The notes under the pieces: model-generated
What the model saw: the letters and a program-made list of their open reading frames with translations, nothing else
Told to the model about the DNA's origin: nothing
Database searches by the model: none
Shown: positions 5,189-6,880 of the stretch, piece after piece
How the letters are laid out: each line of letters opens with the position of its first letter
Numbering within the stretch: the stretch's first letter is position 1
NCBI GenBank assembly: GCA_028709565.1
Contig: JAQVWU010000157.1
Span: forward strand, 1-6,880
Length of the DNA stretch: 6,880 bases
From: Eubacteriales bacterium
Lineage (GTDB): Bacteria; Bacillota; Clostridia; Oscillospirales; CAG-272
Reading direction: 5' to 3'
Position numbers and translations under genes: made by a program

Positions 5189-6310
5189 ATGGAGCGGGGT
5201 GATTGCATCAGGAATAAATGCAGAATTATAATTTTGCTGTGTATAGCATTTATGATATACAATACCGCGTGCGCATCGGGGAGCATTGCGGTCGGGCATT
5301 TTATAGACGAAAAAATAGCAAAAGATACGGTTGAATCCATATATGACCCGCCGGGTAATAATTTCAACCGATTAGTGCGGGGTTCGGCTGCGGATTTAGC
5401 CGATTCGATCCCCATTGATACCATAACGCTGTCCTTTGTCGGCGATTGCATGCTCGCTTCATACAGAGGTGAATATAATTGGAACACATTCAACTATCGG
5501 GCGGATAACGAAGACCCTGCGTATTTTTTCGCCGGGGTATCCGATATATTAAAAACCGATGATTTTACCGTCGCAAATTGCGAGAATGTATTTACCGATA
5601 ACGATTTGCCGGCAATAAATAAGGGTTATGAAGGCGCATATTGGTATAAAAGCAAATCGGCAAACGCATCTATCTTTACGGCAGGCGGTATTGATATGAT
5701 ATCCCTTGCAAATAATCATACATACGATTACGGCTTACAGGGAAAAAAAGACACTATAGCGGCGGCGGAATCGGCGGGTTTGTTATGGGGTGATAACAAT
5801 AACCCCGTGATTATCGAAAAATACGGTTTTAGAATTGCAATATTATGCTCTGATATAATGATTTATGCCAATTCGGACAGGTTAATCGAAACACTGACCG
5901 CGCTGGCAGAAACTACAGATTTCAGGATAGTCTTTTTTCACGGAGGTACAGAACGGGTATATACACCGCCCGAAAATATCGTCAATCTCGCGCGCAAATT
6001 TGTTGATGTCGGAGCCGATCTGGTCATCGGGCATCATCCGCATGTGTTACAGCCGATAGAGCGATATAACGGGGTTAATATCGTTTATTCGCTCGGGAAT
6101 TTTCTGTTCGGTGCCGGACGCGGTGAAAACCGTACAATTATATATCAGTATATATTAAACATAGCCGGCGGTGTTCTGCTCGACACGTATGAAAATATAA
6201 TACCGTGTTATGTCTATGATAAACGCTGGCAGCCTGCCGTGATTGCGGATGAAGGTGTAAAAAAGCGGGTCATGGATTTTCTTGACGGAAAGAGCGAAAA
6301 TCCGATGTAA
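5189..6310 (+). CDS. CapA-family exported metallophosphoesterase-like protein
   Basis: A 373-residue protein of the CapA/PgsA group, named for poly-gamma-glutamate capsule synthesis but widespread with unclear roles. Residues 11-29 form a hydrophobic export segment ending NTACAS. Signal peptidase I cleavage after ACA is possible; NTAC is a poor lipobox. The calcineurin-like fold motifs follow: LSFVGDCMLA (81-90, Asp86), NCENVF (130-135, Glu132), ISLANNHTYDYG (171-182, Asn176, His177), FFHGGTE (249-255, His251) and GHHPHVLQPIERYNGVNIVYSLGNFLF (281-307). The reading frame is open back to 4994, but the ATG at 5189 is chosen because it lies just after a strong promoter and directly before the signal peptide; earlier starts would overlap the promoter. 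No Shine-Dalgarno is seen. No capsule genes (capB, capC) are nearby, so a role in poly-gamma-glutamate export is doubtful. It ends 4 bases before the convergent dehydrogenase gene. Confidence 0.85.
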   Translation: MERGDCIRNKCRIIILLCIAFMIYNTACASGSIAVGHFIDEKIAKDTVESIYDPPGNNFNRLVRGSAADLADSIPIDTITLSFVGDCMLASYRGEYNWNTFNYRADNEDPAYFFAGVSDILKTDDFTVANCENVFTDNDLPAINKGYEGAYWYKSKSANASIFTAGGIDMISLANNHTYDYGLQGKKDTIAAAESAGLLWGDNNNPVIIEKYGFRIAILCSDIMIYANSDRLIETLTALAETTDFRIVFFHGGTERVYTPPENIVNLARKFVDVGADLVIGHHPHVLQPIERYNGVNIVYSLGNFLFGAGRGENRTIIYQYILNIAGGVLLDTYENIIPCYVYDKRWQPAVIADEGVKKRVMDFLDGKSENPM

Positions 6311-6314
6311 ATAT

Positions 6315-6880
6315 TCATGTCAGCATTGCACCGCCGTCCAAACGGATACCGGCTCCGTTTATATTATGAGCTTCGTGAGAAGCGAGAAAAAGAGCCAGAT
6401 GCCCCGCGTCCTCGGGGACGGCAATACGTCCGAGCGGATATCCGGGATTCTCATTTGTCCCTTTGTCGTGACGCAGTCTGAAGGGGAAATTGCCGGTTTT
6501 ACCTTCAATACGGCAGGCGCCCAAATCGATGCAGTTGACCGTTATATTATATTTTGCGAATTCCAGCGCGGCCTCCCTTGTAAACATACGTATAGCCCCT
6601 TTGGTCATCGAATATCCGGTGTCGAATACCGCGGGCCGTTTACCGTGAACCGATGATATGTTTATTATACGCGGACATTTGCTGATTTTAAGATACGGAA
6701 GGCACTCCTGAACCGCCCGCATATAACCGCCGATATTTATCTGCCAGATTTTTGTGAAAATTTCCTCGTCATATTCCGAAATATATAAATTAGGCTGCAG
6801 CGCCGCGCAATTTACCAATATATCTATACCGCCATATAAATCAGCCGTTTTTTCTGCCATCTGCTTTATTTGAATCCGAC
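6315..6880 (-). CDS. Short-chain dehydrogenase/reductase (SDR), C-terminal part (5' end outside window)
   Basis: The frame stays open from the stop (6315-6317) to the right edge with no stop codon, so the gene starts beyond the window. The ATG at 6860 is an internal Met, because the residues before it (RIQIKQ) continue the usual helix, and the Rossmann TGxxxGIG motif is not yet reached. Visible SDR features, counted from that Met: GGIDILVNCAA (10-20, the NNAG-type motif), active-site Asn42 in INIGG, Ser70 in NISS, Tyr83 and Lys87 in YSMTK, PLGRIAVPEDAGHLALFLAS (142-161) and the closing LDGG (174-177). It should oxidise or reduce a hydroxyl or keto group with NAD(P). The usual PG after the Tyr/Lys helix is replaced by LGA (113-115). 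Classical SDRs of this type often act on sugars or sugar acids, but the substrate is not determinable. It is convergent with the capA-like gene. Confidence 0.88.
   Translation of the reverse strand, partial: RIQIKQMAEKTADLYGGIDILVNCAALQPNLYISEYDEEIFTKIWQINIGGYMRAVQECLPYLKISKCPRIINISSVHGKRPAVFDTGYSMTKGAIRMFTREAALEFAKYNITVNCIDLGACRIEGKTGNFPFRLRHDKGTNENPGYPLGRIAVPEDAGHLALFLASHEAHNINGAGIRLDGGAMLT
6340..6360 (+). terminator. Possible weak terminator after the capA-like gene
   Basis: AAACGGA (6340-6346), a 7-base loop and TCCGTTT (6354-6360) make a perfect 7-bp stem, followed by an AT-rich but not T-only ATATTAT. It sits 30 bases past the capA-like stop, inside the convergent SDR gene. The short U-tract keeps confidence low. 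Confidence 0.3.

Overview
This window looks like an ordinary chromosomal segment of a Gram-positive bacterium, most likely an uncultured member of the Firmicutes/Clostridia. That is inferred from an AAAGGAG-type ribosome binding site, lipoprotein-type solute binding, textbook TTGACA/TATAAT promoters and the gene families present; no taxonomic marker is in view. I see no mobile element, CRISPR array, tRNA or rRNA, and no clearly new multi-gene system. The interesting content is in how transcription is organised.

Left part (1-2648, + strand): the 3' end of a Crp/Fnr-type regulator gene, then a tight three-gene ABC importer operon of the SsuABC/TauABC/NrtABC (NitT/TauT) type. It encodes a lipoprotein binding protein, a permease that starts at GTG in a 4-base stop/start overlap, and an ATPase that starts at TTG in another 4-base overlap. 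The substrate cannot be read from the sequence. The ATPase is short at its C-terminus and runs 38 bases into the convergent esterase gene.

Middle part (5083 down to 2611, - strand): a probable operon of rlmA-like 23S rRNA guanine-N1 methyltransferase, a TrmH/SpoU-type RNA 2'-O-ribose methyltransferase, and an EstA-like serine esterase. The unit can be delimited from sequence alone. A perfect TTGACA-N17-TATAAT promoter ends 6 bases before the rlmA ATG, which predicts a leaderless mRNA. A textbook intrinsic terminator for the same strand lies inside the ABC ATPase gene (2338-2301), about 300 bases past the esterase stop. The ABC and esterase transcripts are therefore predicted to overlap antisense by about 350 bases.

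Right part (5113-6880): a second near-perfect promoter (TTGACA-N17-TAAAAT) fires the other way from the same 105-base divergent region. It ends 7 bases before the ATG of a CapA-family metallophosphoesterase-like exported protein, so that mRNA is also probably leaderless. Four bases after the capA-like stop, the convergent 3' part of a short-chain dehydrogenase/reductase gene begins and runs off the right edge.

There is no gene-free stretch longer than 300 bases. The largest gap is the 105-base divergent promoter region.
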